The position numbers and the translations under genes were made by a program. Shown piece by piece: positions 26,604-38,531 of a DNA stretch of 64,000 bases (position 1 is the first letter of the stretch; the number at the start of each line of letters is the position of its first letter). The notes beneath the pieces are model-generated. The model was not told the DNA's origin and did not search any database. It saw nothing but the letters and a program-made list of their open reading frames with translations. Source of the DNA: CAYUZU01 sp964448675 (GTDB taxonomy: Bacteria; Planctomycetota; Phycisphaerae; UBA1845; Fen-1342); the NCBI GenBank assembly GCA_964448675.1, contig CAYUZU010000005.1, positions 204,463-268,462 on the forward strand, in the 5' to 3' direction.

Positions 26604-28484
26604 TTACAGGGCCGAAGCGTCGCTCGTGACCTCGTCGCTGGGCTCTGGCGGGTGCCGATCCTCGTGCCGGCCTGGAATCGCCACGATGACCAGGGTGCCG
26701 CCCCCCGGGTTCTCGGTCAGGCGGACATGGCCGCGCATGGCCCCGACCGCGTGCCGCACGATGGACAGGCCCAGCCCGGTGCCGCGCTCGGCGCCGGAGC
26801 GGCTGCGCTGCACCTGGTAGAACCGTTCGAACACGCGTTTCTGGTCGTCGGACGGGATGCCGCAGCCGTTGTCGCGGACGGTGACGAGCACTTCACGGGG
26901 CATCTTGCGGATTTCGACCGCGACGTAGCCACCGGGCTCGGTGAATTTGGTTGCGTTGTCGACGAGGTTGTCGAGCGTGAGCCGGAGCAGATGGGGATTG
27001 ACGTGGATGGTGACGGTATCGGGCGGGTCGATCTCGGTGCGCCAGTCGAGCTGCTTGCGTTCGAGCGCGTCGGCGAAGCGGCCGTGAAGGTCCTGGAGCA
27101 TCTTGCGGATCTCGAGGTCTTCCGGCTCGAACCGCTCGGTGGGCGACTCGATACGGGACAGGTCGAGGAGGTCGGCGACCATCTGTTGCAGCCGGCCGCT
27201 TTGCCGGTCGACCTTGGTCAGGAACTGGCGGGCCGCGGGTGCTTCGGTTGCGAGGTCCATGCTCAGCAGCGTTTCGATGGCGGCGCGGATCGTCGACAGG
27301 GGTGTGCGCAGCTCATGCGAGGCGTTCGCGACGAAATCGGTCCGCATCTGAATCGTCCGCTGCAGTTCGGTGATGTCGGTCAGGACGACGACCCGCCCGG
27401 GCGGGGTGCCCTGCTCCGGCTGCTCGACTTCGGCCAGTGTCAGGTTGGAGGCACGCACCAGCAGGTGGATCGCGCCGCCCGGCGCCTGGACTTCCAGGCG
27501 GGCCTGTTCCTGGGCGGGAGCGCCGTCGGTACCACTGGCTTCGTCCCCCGTCGTGAGCAGCAGGTTCTGGAGGGCGTGTTGCGGGATGCAGGCCTCGACC
27601 GGGCGGCCGACGAGATCGTCGACCTCGTTGATGTTGAGGTTGAGCAGGCGGGCGGCGGTCGGGTTGATCAGGGCGATGCGCCCGTCGGTTCGCGCGACGA
27701 TGACGCCCTCGCGCAGCTGATCGACAAGGGATTCCAGCATGCGCCGCTGGCGATCGATCAGCTGCACCTGGGTGGCCAGCCGCGTGCGCAGGGCGCCGAG
27801 GATCGAACCCAGGACGGAATACTCGGCTTCGCCGGGCATGTCCGGCACGTCGCGCAGGTCGCCCGCGGAGAGATTGCGTGCGGTCTCGATCACACGCTGC
27901 ATGACGCGCCAGCGCAGCCGGATCATGATCAGCATGAACACCAGCGTGGTGAGGCCGGACGCCGCGGCGACGATGGCCAGCATGCGGGCGACGGCGGCGG
28001 GGTTGCCGATCAGCGAGGGGACCGGCCGGGCGAGGGTGACGACGCCAAGCTGGCGGTCGGCGTCGCCGACGCGGGCGATGGCCACGACGTGCAGCGGGCC
28101 GTTGGGGGTGAGTCGGCGTACGTCGCCGAGCGCGCCCGTGGCGAGAGCGGTCATGGTGTCATCACGGCTGGGCAGGGCGGCGGTGGCGGCGTCATCCGAG
28201 AGGGGGACCAGTTCGCCGCCGTCGGGGCCGCTGATGGCCACGTGGATGTCGTCGTTGCGCAGTGTGGCCACGAGATCCGGGATGCAGCCGGCGCCGACCT
28301 GGGGCCAGTGCTCCCGGACGACGAGGCTGAGGTTGCGCGCCTGGGTCAGGAGTTGCTGTTGGAGACCGGCCTGCTGGAGCTGGGCCTGCTCGAGCAGTAA
28401 CAGCCAGAAAGACGCGACAAAGATCGCAACAACGAACAATCCCCCAACAAGAAACAGCGGCCAGGGCCGCCCGCCGGTGATCAT
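26604..28484 (-). CDS. phoR: PhoR-like phosphate sensor histidine kinase
   Basis: This membrane histidine kinase has 626 residues. It has a first helix (about 8-30, WPLFLVGGLFVVAIFVASFW), an extracytoplasmic sensor region (about 31-165), a second helix (about 166-186, LAIVAAASGLTTLVFMLIMI), a HAMP linker and a PAS domain (about 240-370). The phosphoacceptor is His-390 in FVANASHELRTPLSTIRAAI, and the HATPase domain has N-box LRLTLDNLVDNATKFT, DNGCGIPSDD and GTGLGLSIVRHAVG. FVANVSHELRTP-type H-boxes are typical of PhoR. It lies 7 bp after phoB and just upstream of pstS, so it very likely senses phosphate status through Pst/PhoU. The extracytoplasmic domain is larger than in E. coli PhoR, as in Gram-positive types. 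Confidence 0.88.
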   Translation of the reverse strand: MITGGRPWPLFLVGGLFVVAIFVASFWLLLLEQAQLQQAGLQQQLLTQARNLSLVVREHWPQVGAGCIPDLVATLRNDDIHVAISGPDGGELVPLSDDAATAALPSRDDTMTALATGALGDVRRLTPNGPLHVVAIARVGDADRQLGVVTLARPVPSLIGNPAAVARMLAIVAAASGLTTLVFMLIMIRLRWRVMQRVIETARNLSAGDLRDVPDMPGEAEYSVLGSILGALRTRLATQVQLIDRQRRMLESLVDQLREGVIVARTDGRIALINPTAARLLNLNINEVDDLVGRPVEACIPQHALQNLLLTTGDEASGTDGAPAQEQARLEVQAPGGAIHLLVRASNLTLAEVEQPEQGTPPGRVVVLTDITELQRTIQMRTDFVANASHELRTPLSTIRAAIETLLSMDLATEAPAARQFLTKVDRQSGRLQQMVADLLDLSRIESPTERFEPEDLEIRKMLQDLHGRFADALERKQLDWRTEIDPPDTVTIHVNPHLLRLTLDNLVDNATKFTEPGGYVAVEIRKMPREVLVTVRDNGCGIPSDDQKRVFERFYQVQRSRSGAERGTGLGLSIVRHAVGAMRGHVRLTENPGGGTLVIVAIPGRHEDRHPPEPSDEVTSDASAL

Positions 28485-28491
28485 ACCTGAC

Positions 28492-29202
28492 TCAGGTTAG
28501 CTCGGGCTCGTTTTCGGGCAAGCGAAAGGCATAACCCACCCCGCGAATCGTGTGCACGCACTCCGACGCCGCGCCGAGCTTCTTGCGCAGCGACGCGATA
28601 TGGACATCCATCGCGCGGTTGGTGACCGCTGCGCCGTGGCCGACGGCGGTGTCGATGAGTTGCTCGCGCGTGAGCACACGCCCGCGGGCGGACATCAGCG
28701 CTGCCAGGATGCGGAACTCGGTAGCGGTCAGGTCCAGGGACTGGCCATTGACGAGCACTTCGTGGCGGCCGTGGTCGAGCACGACATGGCCGGCCGTGAG
28801 GACGTCGCGCTGTGAGCCGCTGGCGCGATGGCGGCGCAGCACGGCCCCGACGCGCGCCAGCAGCAGTTTCACGGAGAACGGCTTGCGCACGTAGTCATCC
28901 GCCCCCAGGGCGAAGCCCACCAGTTCGTCTTCATCTTCGGCCTTGGCCGTGAGAATGATGATCGGAATGCCCGCGGTACGCGAATCGCGCTTCAGACGCG
29001 TCGCCACCTCGTCGCCGGAAACGTTGGGCAGCATGCGGTCGAGGATGATGAGGTCGGGCGGCTGGCGATAGGCTTCGGCGATGGCGCGCTCGCCGTCCTC
29101 GACGCGGCGGCAGGTGTAGCCCTCGCGCTCGAGGTGGTAAGCGATTACGTCAGCCAGGTCGACCTCGTCTTCGACGATCAGGACGGATGAGGGATTCGCC
29201 AT
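28492..29202 (-). CDS. phoB: PhoB/PhoP-like OmpR-family response regulator
   Basis: This DNA-binding regulator has 236 residues. The receiver domain carries the acidic pocket VEDE, the phosphorylated Asp-55 in LIILDRMLPNVSG, Thr-84 and Lys-106 in DDYVRKPFS. The C-terminal winged helix has LTATEFRILAALMSARGRVL, TREQLID and NRAMDVHIASLRKKLG...IRGVGYAF. It is the upstream partner of phoR in a two-gene unit next to pstSCAB-phoU, hence the name. A GGAG precedes the start by about 10 nt. The Pho-box-like hexamers at 26147-26163 are the obvious target, and a degenerate set at 29340-29367 may allow autoregulation. Confidence 0.9.
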   Translation of the reverse strand: MANPSSVLIVEDEVDLADVIAYHLEREGYTCRRVEDGERAIAEAYRQPPDLIILDRMLPNVSGDEVATRLKRDSRTAGIPIIILTAKAEDEDELVGFALGADDYVRKPFSVKLLLARVGAVLRRHRASGSQRDVLTAGHVVLDHGRHEVLVNGQSLDLTATEFRILAALMSARGRVLTREQLIDTAVGHGAAVTNRAMDVHIASLRKKLGAASECVHTIRGVGYAFRLPENEPELT

Positions 29203-29471
29203 CGCAGCGACGCTCCATACATAGCGGGATGGTGGCGGGTTCGACCGGGCAGGTGCACGGGGGTCGCTCCCGGTCGCGGCTCGCGTGACGCCTTACCGGT
29301 TGGACGCTGCGCAAGTCCAACGTCATTCAAACGTTGGCATGTTACAGCATTTCAAAGATTCCATTAAGGATGAATGAGGGCGGGCCGCCGATTCACGCTG
29401 TCGCGGCGCCGGCCGCGTTTCAGCGTCGTCGTCGCCGTGCCCGCGGGGCGACCGGTCGGTGCCCCGCAAAA
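29203..29471. promoter_or_regulatory. Divergent phoB/dnaG control region with an inverted repeat and degenerate Pho-type hexamers
   Basis: No gene is seen in this interval. It contains an inverted repeat CCAACGT (29317-29323) / ACGTTGG (29331-29337). Next to it is an AT-richer patch with TGTTAC (29340), TTCAAA (29351) and CATTAA (29362) spaced exactly 11 bp apart, a degenerate version of the TGTTAA hexamer found upstream of pstS. Both could be operators for phoB; the evidence is weak. The dnaG promoter follows at 29472. Confidence 0.3.
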
Positions 29472-29500
29472 TTGACCGTTGCGCGATTGTCAGGTATACT
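29472..29500 (+). promoter_or_regulatory. Near-consensus sigma-70 promoter of the dnaG-rpoD operon
   Basis: TTGACC (29472-29477), a 17-bp spacer and TATACT (29495-29500) match the bacterial consensus at ten of twelve positions. It lies about 98 bp before the dnaG start. It is the best promoter match in the window. Confidence 0.75.
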
Positions 29501-29597
29501 AGCGTAATTCGCGTGATATCGCTCTCACAGCGGGTCCCATTGGGGTGCAGGGAGGCAGGATGGCGAAGATCAGGCCCGCTGCAACCACCGTTGCTTA

Positions 29598-31454
29598 ATG
29601 GATAACTCTCTTAAAGACAAAGTCTTAGAGTCTGCCGACATCGTCGCGGTCATCGGGGAGCGTGTCTCGCTGACCCGCCGCGGCAAGGAGTTTGTCGGCC
29701 TCTGCCCGTTTCACCCGGACCACCGGCCGTCGATGTCGGTCAGCCCGCAGAAGCGGATTTTCAAGTGCTGGTCCTGCGGGGCCGGCGGCGACGTCATCCG
29801 CTTCGTCGAGATGGCCGAGCGCGTCTCGTTCCCCGAGGCCTTGCAGGTCCTCGCCCGGCGGCTGGGCATTGACGTCCGCACGTCGCCCGAGGATCGCCGG
29901 CAGCGCCAGCAGCGGGACGAGCTGCAGCAGGTGGTGACCTGGGCGCGGCAGCATTTCCGCCGGAATCTCGCCTCGGGCGAGCACGGGCAGGTGGCGCGCG
30001 CGTACGCGCGCCGGCGGGGTCTGTCGGACGAGACGATTGAGCGGTTCGAGATCGGTTTGGCCGTGGATTCGTGGGACGATCTGCTGAGTCGGGCGCGCCA
30101 GGCGGGGCTGGGGCTGGACCTGCTGGAGCAGGCGGGCCTGGTCGCCACCAACGACCGCGGCCGGACGTATGACCGTTTCCGCAATCGGCTGATCTTCCCG
30201 ATCGCGGATGGGCAGGGGCGGCCGATCGCCTTTGGTGGCCGGGCGCTGGGTGACGACCCGGCCAAGTACCTGAACTCGCCCGAGACCGGGCTTTTCAGCA
30301 AATCGCGGATCCTGTACGGGCTGGACCTGGCCCGGACGGCGATCGAGCGCAGCCGGACGGCGATCGTGGTCGAGGGGTACCTGGACGCGGTGCTGCTGCA
30401 CCAGTTCGGGTTTGAGAACGTGGTGGCGACGCTGGGAACGGCCCTGACCGACGCCCACGCGGCGCTGTTGCGGTCGCGGGCGGACACGCTGGTGTTGTGC
30501 TTTGACGGGGACGATGCGGGGGCCCGGGCGGCGGACCGGGCGGTGGAGGTGGCGCTCCAGACGCCGATGACCGTGCGGGTGGTGGTGCTGGATGGCGGGC
30601 AGGACCCGGCGGATTGCGTGCTGGCCGGCGGGGCCGAAGCCTTTCAGGCCTGCTTGAAGGGGGCCAACGACGCGCTAGAATTCAAGTGGTCACAGACACT
30701 TAGCGCCTTCACCGCCGGTGGGCGCCAATCGCGGCGCACTGCTGCGGAGAACTACCTGGGGTTTGTGGCCAAGGCCACGGTCGCGGGCGGAGTCGACCCG
30801 CTCGAGCAGAATCTGTTGATCGGGCGATTGAGTGAGCTGTTGGGGGTGCCGGCTGAGGAAGTGTTTGAACTCCTCAACCAGGCGAAGCGAACCCAGCGAC
30901 GTGGCGGCAACACGTCGAGCGATGCGACCGCGTTGTCTGCGTATCAGGAATCGATCCGCTCTTTATCGGGCGGTCTGGTCGTCGTTGTCGAGTCGATTCT
31001 TGGACTGTTGCTGATCGATCCGGGTTGTTGGGAGCGTGTAGACGATGCTGTCGCCGATGTGGCGACCTATTCTGAGACGTGGCAGCGGCTTTATGAGACG
31101 TTGCTTGAAGTTCACCGTGATGTGGGTGAATACTCCATTGAGCAGATCATGTCGCGCTGCGAGGACGGCGCCCTCTGTGAACTCGTCGGCCGCGCCCGCC
31201 ACCGGGTGGTCGGGATTGACGCGCCGCGCGAAGAGTTCGCCGCTGTCCACAGGCGACTGGTGACGGAACAGGAAGTGCTGCGCATGGGAGCACTGCGCAG
31301 CGGCGTGCGGGATGCCGCGGAAGTGGCGCCGTCGTCCGATTCGTCGGCGGCCGCGTTTCGTTCGCTGTGCGAGATCGCGCGCGGGCAGGATCGCCCCCTG
31401 CCGGCGGAGAGTCTTTGGCGGCCGGCGTCGTCAACTTCGCCGCGCGGGCTATAG
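29598..31454 (+). CDS. dnaG: DNA primase
   Basis: DnaG makes RNA primers at the replication fork. It has 618 residues. The N-terminal CHC2-type zinc ribbon has Cys-36, His-39, Cys-57 and Cys-60 (CPFHPDHRPS...FKCWSCG). The polymerase core includes FRNRLIFPI and GRALGDDPAKYLNSPET. The TOPRIM site has VVEGYLDAV and LCFDGDDAGARAA. The C-terminal helicase-binding part is less conserved. There is no clear ribosome-binding site before ATG 29598, but the conserved N-terminus fixes the start. It is followed by rpoD after 161 bp, the classical macromolecular synthesis operon order, here without rpsU. Confidence 0.96.
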   Translation: MDNSLKDKVLESADIVAVIGERVSLTRRGKEFVGLCPFHPDHRPSMSVSPQKRIFKCWSCGAGGDVIRFVEMAERVSFPEALQVLARRLGIDVRTSPEDRRQRQQRDELQQVVTWARQHFRRNLASGEHGQVARAYARRRGLSDETIERFEIGLAVDSWDDLLSRARQAGLGLDLLEQAGLVATNDRGRTYDRFRNRLIFPIADGQGRPIAFGGRALGDDPAKYLNSPETGLFSKSRILYGLDLARTAIERSRTAIVVEGYLDAVLLHQFGFENVVATLGTALTDAHAALLRSRADTLVLCFDGDDAGARAADRAVEVALQTPMTVRVVVLDGGQDPADCVLAGGAEAFQACLKGANDALEFKWSQTLSAFTAGGRQSRRTAAENYLGFVAKATVAGGVDPLEQNLLIGRLSELLGVPAEEVFELLNQAKRTQRRGGNTSSDATALSAYQESIRSLSGGLVVVVESILGLLLIDPGCWERVDDAVADVATYSETWQRLYETLLEVHRDVGEYSIEQIMSRCEDGALCELVGRARHRVVGIDAPREEFAAVHRRLVTEQEVLRMGALRSGVRDAAEVAPSSDSSAAAFRSLCEIARGQDRPLPAESLWRPASSTSPRGL

Positions 31455-31615
31455 TCAGTGATTGGAATGTTGCGAGACAGGGACAGACATCGCCGCGGCG
31501 CAGCGCGAGGAGGAGTGGGCGCGTCGCGTGGCGGACCGGAGGTCGAGGAAGTCATCGCATCGTCCCGAGCCCGAAGGCCCTGAGAGGGTTCGGAATGCCA
31601 GTTGGGAGAACGTGA

Positions 31616-33313
31616 ATGGCCACATTCGTACAGCCTGACATTGACCCCATCGAACAGAGTGTCGTCGACCTGATCGAGAAGGGGAAGCGGCGCAAGTTCC
31701 TCACATGGGAAGAGCTCAACGAGACATTGCCCGACGAGGCCATCTCCCCCGAGAAACTCGAGAGCGTGCTGAACCGCATCGAACTCGCCGGCATCCAGAT
31801 GATCGACGAGATCGAAGCCGTTCGCATGCGCGAGGCGGCCCGCAAGTCCGGCGGCACGCTGGAGGGCGGCGACAGCCTGGACGAGGTCACCGACGTCGAC
31901 CTGACCGACACCGCGACGCGGCGCGTGGACGACCCGGTGCGCATGTACCTGACGCAGATGGGCGAGATTCCGCTGCTGACGCGCGAGCAGGAGATCGCGC
32001 TGGCCAAGAAGATCGAGCTGACGCGGATGGCGTTCCGCCGCCGCATCCTCGAGAACGACTTCTGCATCCAGCAGGCGATCGAGACGATGCAGGCCGTCGC
32101 GGATGGCCGCATGCCGTTCGATCGGACGATGAAGATCTCGACGACCGAGAGCATGGCCAAGGGCACGATCATCAAACGCCTGCCGGCCAACCTCGCCACG
32201 GTGCGCAAGCTGCTGGAGCTCAACCGGGCCGACTGGAACATCGTGCGCGACAGCCGGACGGCCGCCGCAGCGCGCAAGGAATCGCAGCAGCGCATGATCC
32301 AGCGCCGCCGCCGTGCGGTGACGCTGCTCGAGGAGCTGTCGCTGCGCACGAGCCGGATCATCCCGCTGATGCGGAAGATCAGCTCGATGGTGGGCAAGAT
32401 GGAGTCGCTGCAGGATCAGCTCGACAACCACCGCGACGAGCTGCCGCCGGACGACATCGAGGTCATGAAGGAAGAGCTCGATGGCCTGATCGACCTGGTG
32501 ATGGAGCTGCCGGACGATCTGCGGCGCCGGGTCAACGAGTCGCAGAAGGTCTTCGGCGAGTACGAGGAGGCCAAGCGGCGGCTGGCGGGTGGCAACCTGC
32601 GTCTGGTCGTGTCGATCGCGAAGAAGTACCGCAACCGCGGCCTGAGCTTCCTCGACATCATCCAGGAGGGCAACACGGGCCTGATGCGGGCGGTGGACAA
32701 GTACGAGTATCGTCGCGGCTACAAGTTCAGCACCTATGCGACATGGTGGATTCGCCAGGCGATTACCCGCGCGATTGCCGACCATGCCCGCACGATTCGC
32801 ATCCCCGTCCACATGATCGAAACGATGAGCAAGCTGCGCAACATCAGCAAGAAGCTGTTGCAGGGGCTGAAGCGCGAGCCGACCATCGAGGAGATCGCGC
32901 GCGAGGCCAAGATGCCGGTTGCCGAGGCGCGGCGCGTGATGAAGATCAGCCGCCACCCGATCTCGCTTGATCGCCCGGTGGGTGAGAGCGAGGATTCCTA
33001 CTTCGGCGACTTCATCGAGGACGAGCGGGCCGAGTCGCCGGTGATCAGTGCCTCGAGCGACATGCTCAAGGACCGGATCGAAGCCGTGCTCAAGACGCTG
33101 ACCTACCGCGAGCGCGAGATCATCAAGCTGCGTTACGGCATCGGCGACGGGTACACGTACACGCTCGAAGAGGTCGGCAAGATCTTCAAGGTCACGCGCG
33201 AGCGCGTGCGCCAGGTCGAAGCCAAGGCCATTCGCAAGCTGCAGCACCCGGTGCGGGCGCGCAAGCTCGAGGGCTTCCTCGACAGTTCGCGCAATGCACC
33301 GACGGCAAGCTGA
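31616..33313 (+). CDS. rpoD: Primary sigma factor RpoD (sigma-70)
   Basis: This is the housekeeping sigma subunit of RNA polymerase, 565 residues. Region 1.2 reads DPVRMYLTQMGEIPLLTREQ, region 2 has FLDIIQEGNTGLMRAVDKYE and KFSTYATWWIRQAITRAIAD, region 3 starts HARTIRIPVHMIETMSKL, and region 4.2 reads YTLEEVGKIFKVTRERVRQV. A non-conserved region of about 240 residues separates regions 1.2 and 2, as in large primary sigmas. GGGAG precedes the ATG at 31616. A second -10-like TATAGT (31450-31455) overlaps the dnaG stop and could give separate rpoD transcription. A strong terminator follows at 33345-33398. Confidence 0.97.
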   Translation: MATFVQPDIDPIEQSVVDLIEKGKRRKFLTWEELNETLPDEAISPEKLESVLNRIELAGIQMIDEIEAVRMREAARKSGGTLEGGDSLDEVTDVDLTDTATRRVDDPVRMYLTQMGEIPLLTREQEIALAKKIELTRMAFRRRILENDFCIQQAIETMQAVADGRMPFDRTMKISTTESMAKGTIIKRLPANLATVRKLLELNRADWNIVRDSRTAAAARKESQQRMIQRRRRAVTLLEELSLRTSRIIPLMRKISSMVGKMESLQDQLDNHRDELPPDDIEVMKEELDGLIDLVMELPDDLRRRVNESQKVFGEYEEAKRRLAGGNLRLVVSIAKKYRNRGLSFLDIIQEGNTGLMRAVDKYEYRRGYKFSTYATWWIRQAITRAIADHARTIRIPVHMIETMSKLRNISKKLLQGLKREPTIEEIAREAKMPVAEARRVMKISRHPISLDRPVGESEDSYFGDFIEDERAESPVISASSDMLKDRIEAVLKTLTYREREIIKLRYGIGDGYTYTLEEVGKIFKVTRERVRQVEAKAIRKLQHPVRARKLEGFLDSSRNAPTAS

Positions 33314-33344
33314 GCGACGCCTGACAGCAATACGTAGTGAAGCT

Positions 33345-33398
33345 GAGCCGCGATCGGCAGGAAGCGCAACGCGTCCTGCCGGTCGCGGCTCTTCTGTT
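33345..33398. terminator. Strong terminator after rpoD
   Basis: A 17-bp stem with a single T-G wobble (33345-33361 with 33375-33391; arms begin GAGCCGCGA and end TCGCGGCTC) has a 13-nt loop and is followed by TTCTGTT. The kinase gene on the other strand ends at 33439, so the hairpin may terminate both converging transcripts. Confidence 0.8.
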
Positions 33399-33438
33399 AA
33401 CGCCGATTCTCACGGCGGGGCGGCGGGACGGTGCGACG

Positions 33439-36162
<2,724 letters not shown>

Positions 36163-36364
36163 TCTGCTTGCGGCTGGGGGTTCTCCCGGCCAGCAGACCT
36201 GGCCGAACCGGTCGGCCTAACTGCATCTGCTCACCCGGCTGGCCGATTCAATCCATAGCGGCAGCCATAGAGGATTATCGTCTCCCCGCTCGGGGTGGGT
36301 GAGCCAACTTCGGGACCGTGCCGCGTTTGGTGACCCCCAACCTGTTCTCACCGAGGCCGTGCGC

Positions 36365-37228
36365 ATGACTGACCAGCAGCAGGATCCGAAGGACGTCAGC
36401 AGCCCGCAGAATGGCGAAGTCGATGCCGGCGAAGAGCGGACGCCCGTCGAGCCGCCGGCGGAGGAGAGCCAGGCCACTGCGGATGGCACTGACACCGCGA
36501 CCGCGACGGAGCTGATGGAGCACGGGCCGGCGCTGGAGCAACCCGCGGCCCGGCCGTATCTCCAGGTATTCGGCCCGGATACGGGTGTTTTCGAGTTTTA
36601 CCTGCCGTACGGCAGCATCACGATCGGGCGGTCGGACCACGCGGACATCTGGCTGCCGCACCATACCGTGTCGCGGGTGCATGCGACGATTGCGCTGGAC
36701 AACAACCAGTACGTGCTGGAGGACGCGAATTCGAACTTCGGCACGATGGTGAACAACAAGCGCGTGGACAGCCATGTGCTGCGGCACGGCGACAGCATCC
36801 AGATTTCGCTGTATGTGCTGCAGTTTCGCACGCATCCGGCGTTGCCGGGGGCGTCGGCGGCGGCGGCGCGGGCGCGGATGCTGCTGCGGACCAAGTTTTG
36901 CCTGCTGCCATCCACGATGCGGCTGAAGTATCGGACCATCGAGGTGGCCCCGCGGGAGATCTTCCGGGCCGGCGATACGCTGAAGATCGGCCACGGCGGG
37001 CTGCTGATCCCTTCGCCGACCGAGCCGCCCAAGGAAGTCTGCCTCGAGCTGCAGCTTTTCTGGCCGAATCAGCAGAGCAAGCGCTACTTGGGCGAGATCC
37101 TGGGGGTGATCGACGAGGAGGGCATCCACTGGCTGTGCGTGAAGCTGCACAGCGTGCCGCGGGAGATTCACGAGGTCGTGGTGGCGGCGGCGCGGGCATC
37201 GGAGTGGCTCGAGGTGCCGGCCACGTAG
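36365..37228 (+). CDS. FHA-domain protein
   Basis: This cytoplasmic protein has 287 residues. An acidic, low-complexity N-terminus (1-60) precedes a forkhead-associated phosphothreonine-binding domain (about 65-150) with GSITIGRSDHADIWLP, TVSRVHATI, LEDANSNFGTMVNNKRV and LRHGDSIQI. The C-terminal 130 residues carry a second beta-rich region (RAGDTLKIGHGGLLIPS) with no assigned family. The start is set at 36365, preceded by GAGG; the frame is open to 36299. It is divergent from the kinase-FGE gene, so it may bind a phosphorylated product of that kinase; that pairing is inference. Confidence 0.8.
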   Translation: MTDQQQDPKDVSSPQNGEVDAGEERTPVEPPAEESQATADGTDTATATELMEHGPALEQPAARPYLQVFGPDTGVFEFYLPYGSITIGRSDHADIWLPHHTVSRVHATIALDNNQYVLEDANSNFGTMVNNKRVDSHVLRHGDSIQISLYVLQFRTHPALPGASAAAARARMLLRTKFCLLPSTMRLKYRTIEVAPREIFRAGDTLKIGHGGLLIPSPTEPPKEVCLELQLFWPNQQSKRYLGEILGVIDEEGIHWLCVKLHSVPREIHEVVVAAARASEWLEVPAT

Positions 37229-37255
37229 CACTGGATGCTCAGAGAGCACTGTCCA

Positions 37256-37291
37256 GGGCCCGCCGAATCCGGGAGGAGCGGCGGGTCCTTT
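37256..37291 (+). terminator. Terminator after the FHA gene
   Basis: GGGCCCGCCG (37256-37265) pairs with CGGCGGGTCC (37279-37288, one G-T wobble) over 10 bp. It is followed by TTTCGC. The T-run is short. Confidence 0.55.
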
Positions 37292-37339
37292 CGCAGGGGG
37301 AGAACCCGCGCAAAGTTATCGGCAGCTTAGTCTTACGAA

Positions 37340-37401
37340 GCAGTTAACCCCCGCGTCGGGGTCTGTTCCTTCTTGACACCCTGCGTCGCTATGCACAAGC
37401 T
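37340..37401 (+). promoter_or_regulatory. gapA upstream region: small hairpin and a consensus -35
   Basis: ACCCC-CGCGTC-GGGGT followed by CTGTTCCTTCTTG forms a small hairpin with a pyrimidine-rich tail at about 37346-37375. A perfect TTGACA stands at 37373-37378, but the hexamer 17 bp downstream (CAAGCT, 37396-37401) is a poor -10. This is the likely promoter of the gapA operon, with low certainty about the -10. Confidence 0.35.
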
Positions 37402-37477
37402 ATGCGGTTCCGTCATTGCCGCCGCGCGCGGTGACGAACTACGGGAACGCGAGACCTCTTTCCAAGGAGCTTGTGCG

Positions 37478-38497
37478 ATGGCGATACGTGTGGGAATCAA
37501 CGGCTTCGGTCGAATCGGGCGGCTCGTTGTACGGGCCGGCATCCATGACAAGGACATCGAGTTCGTCGGCATCAACGATCTCGTGCCGCCGGACAACCTG
37601 GCCTACCTGTTCAAGTATGACACGGTTCATGGGCGGTTTCCGGGGGAGGTCAGCCACACCGAGTCGTCGCTGAAGGTGGAGGACAAGGAGATTCGCTGCT
37701 GTTCGGAGAAGGATCCGGCGGCGTTGCCGTGGAAGGACCTGAAGGTCGATTACGTGGTGGAGTCGACGGGGCTGTTCCGGGACAAGGCGTCGGCCGGCAA
37801 GCACATCGAGGGTGGGGCGAAGCGTGTGATCATCTCGGCGCCGGCCAAGGGCGACGATGTCCCGACGTTCGTGCTGGGCGTGAACGAGGAGAAGTACAAC
37901 CCCGACAGCGACACCGTGATCTCGAACGCGAGCTGCACGACGAACTGCCTGGCGCCGCTGGCGAAGATCGTCAACGACAACTTCGGCATCGAAGAGGGGC
38001 TGATGACGACGATCCACAGCCTCACGGCCAGTCAGCCCACCGTGGACGGGCCTTCGAAGAAGGACTTCCGTGGCGGTCGCGCCGCCGGGCACAACATCAT
38101 CCCCGCCAGCACCGGCGCAGCCAAAGCGGTCACGCTGTGTATCCCCGAGCTCAAGGGCAAGCTGACCGGCATGGCCTTCCGCGTCCCGACGCCGGACGTC
38201 TCGGCCGTCGACCTGACGGTGCGGACGGCGAAGGAGACGTCGCTGGCGAAGATCGGCGAGGCGGTGAAGGCGGCGTCGGAGGGGCCGATGAAGGGGATCA
38301 TGGGTTATACGGACGAAGATGTCGCCAGCAGTGATTTCCTAACCTGCCCTCTGTCAAGCATTTACGACGCGAAGGCCGGGATCGAGCTCAATTCGCGCTT
38401 TTTCAAGCTCGTCTCATGGTATGACAACGAGTACGGTTATTCGTGCCGCGTGGTCGACCTGATGAAGCTCATGGCGAAGAAGGATGGATTGATTTAG
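37478..38497 (+). CDS. gapA: Glyceraldehyde-3-phosphate dehydrogenase, type I
   Basis: This glycolytic enzyme oxidises and phosphorylates glyceraldehyde 3-phosphate with NAD. It has 339 residues, normal length. It starts MAIRVGINGFGRIGRLVVRA and has the catalytic Cys in SNASCTTNCLAPLAK, the anion site SLTASQPTVDGPSKKDFRGG and the C-terminal SWYDNEYGYSCRVVDL. The start at 37478 has AAGGAG 8 nt upstream; the longer open frame from 37373 adds nothing conserved. It is the first gene of a glycolysis and lipid-synthesis operon, followed by a hairpin and pgk. Confidence 0.97.
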   Translation: MAIRVGINGFGRIGRLVVRAGIHDKDIEFVGINDLVPPDNLAYLFKYDTVHGRFPGEVSHTESSLKVEDKEIRCCSEKDPAALPWKDLKVDYVVESTGLFRDKASAGKHIEGGAKRVIISAPAKGDDVPTFVLGVNEEKYNPDSDTVISNASCTTNCLAPLAKIVNDNFGIEEGLMTTIHSLTASQPTVDGPSKKDFRGGRAAGHNIIPASTGAAKAVTLCIPELKGKLTGMAFRVPTPDVSAVDLTVRTAKETSLAKIGEAVKAASEGPMKGIMGYTDEDVASSDFLTCPLSSIYDAKAGIELNSRFFKLVSWYDNEYGYSCRVVDLMKLMAKKDGLI

Positions 38498-38531
38498 GAC
38501 CCTGGAAACCTACCATATTGGGATCAACGCG

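Noticed and set aside
37373..37477. N-terminal extension of GapA
   Set aside because: The conserved start MAIRVGINGFGRIG has AAGGAG directly upstream.
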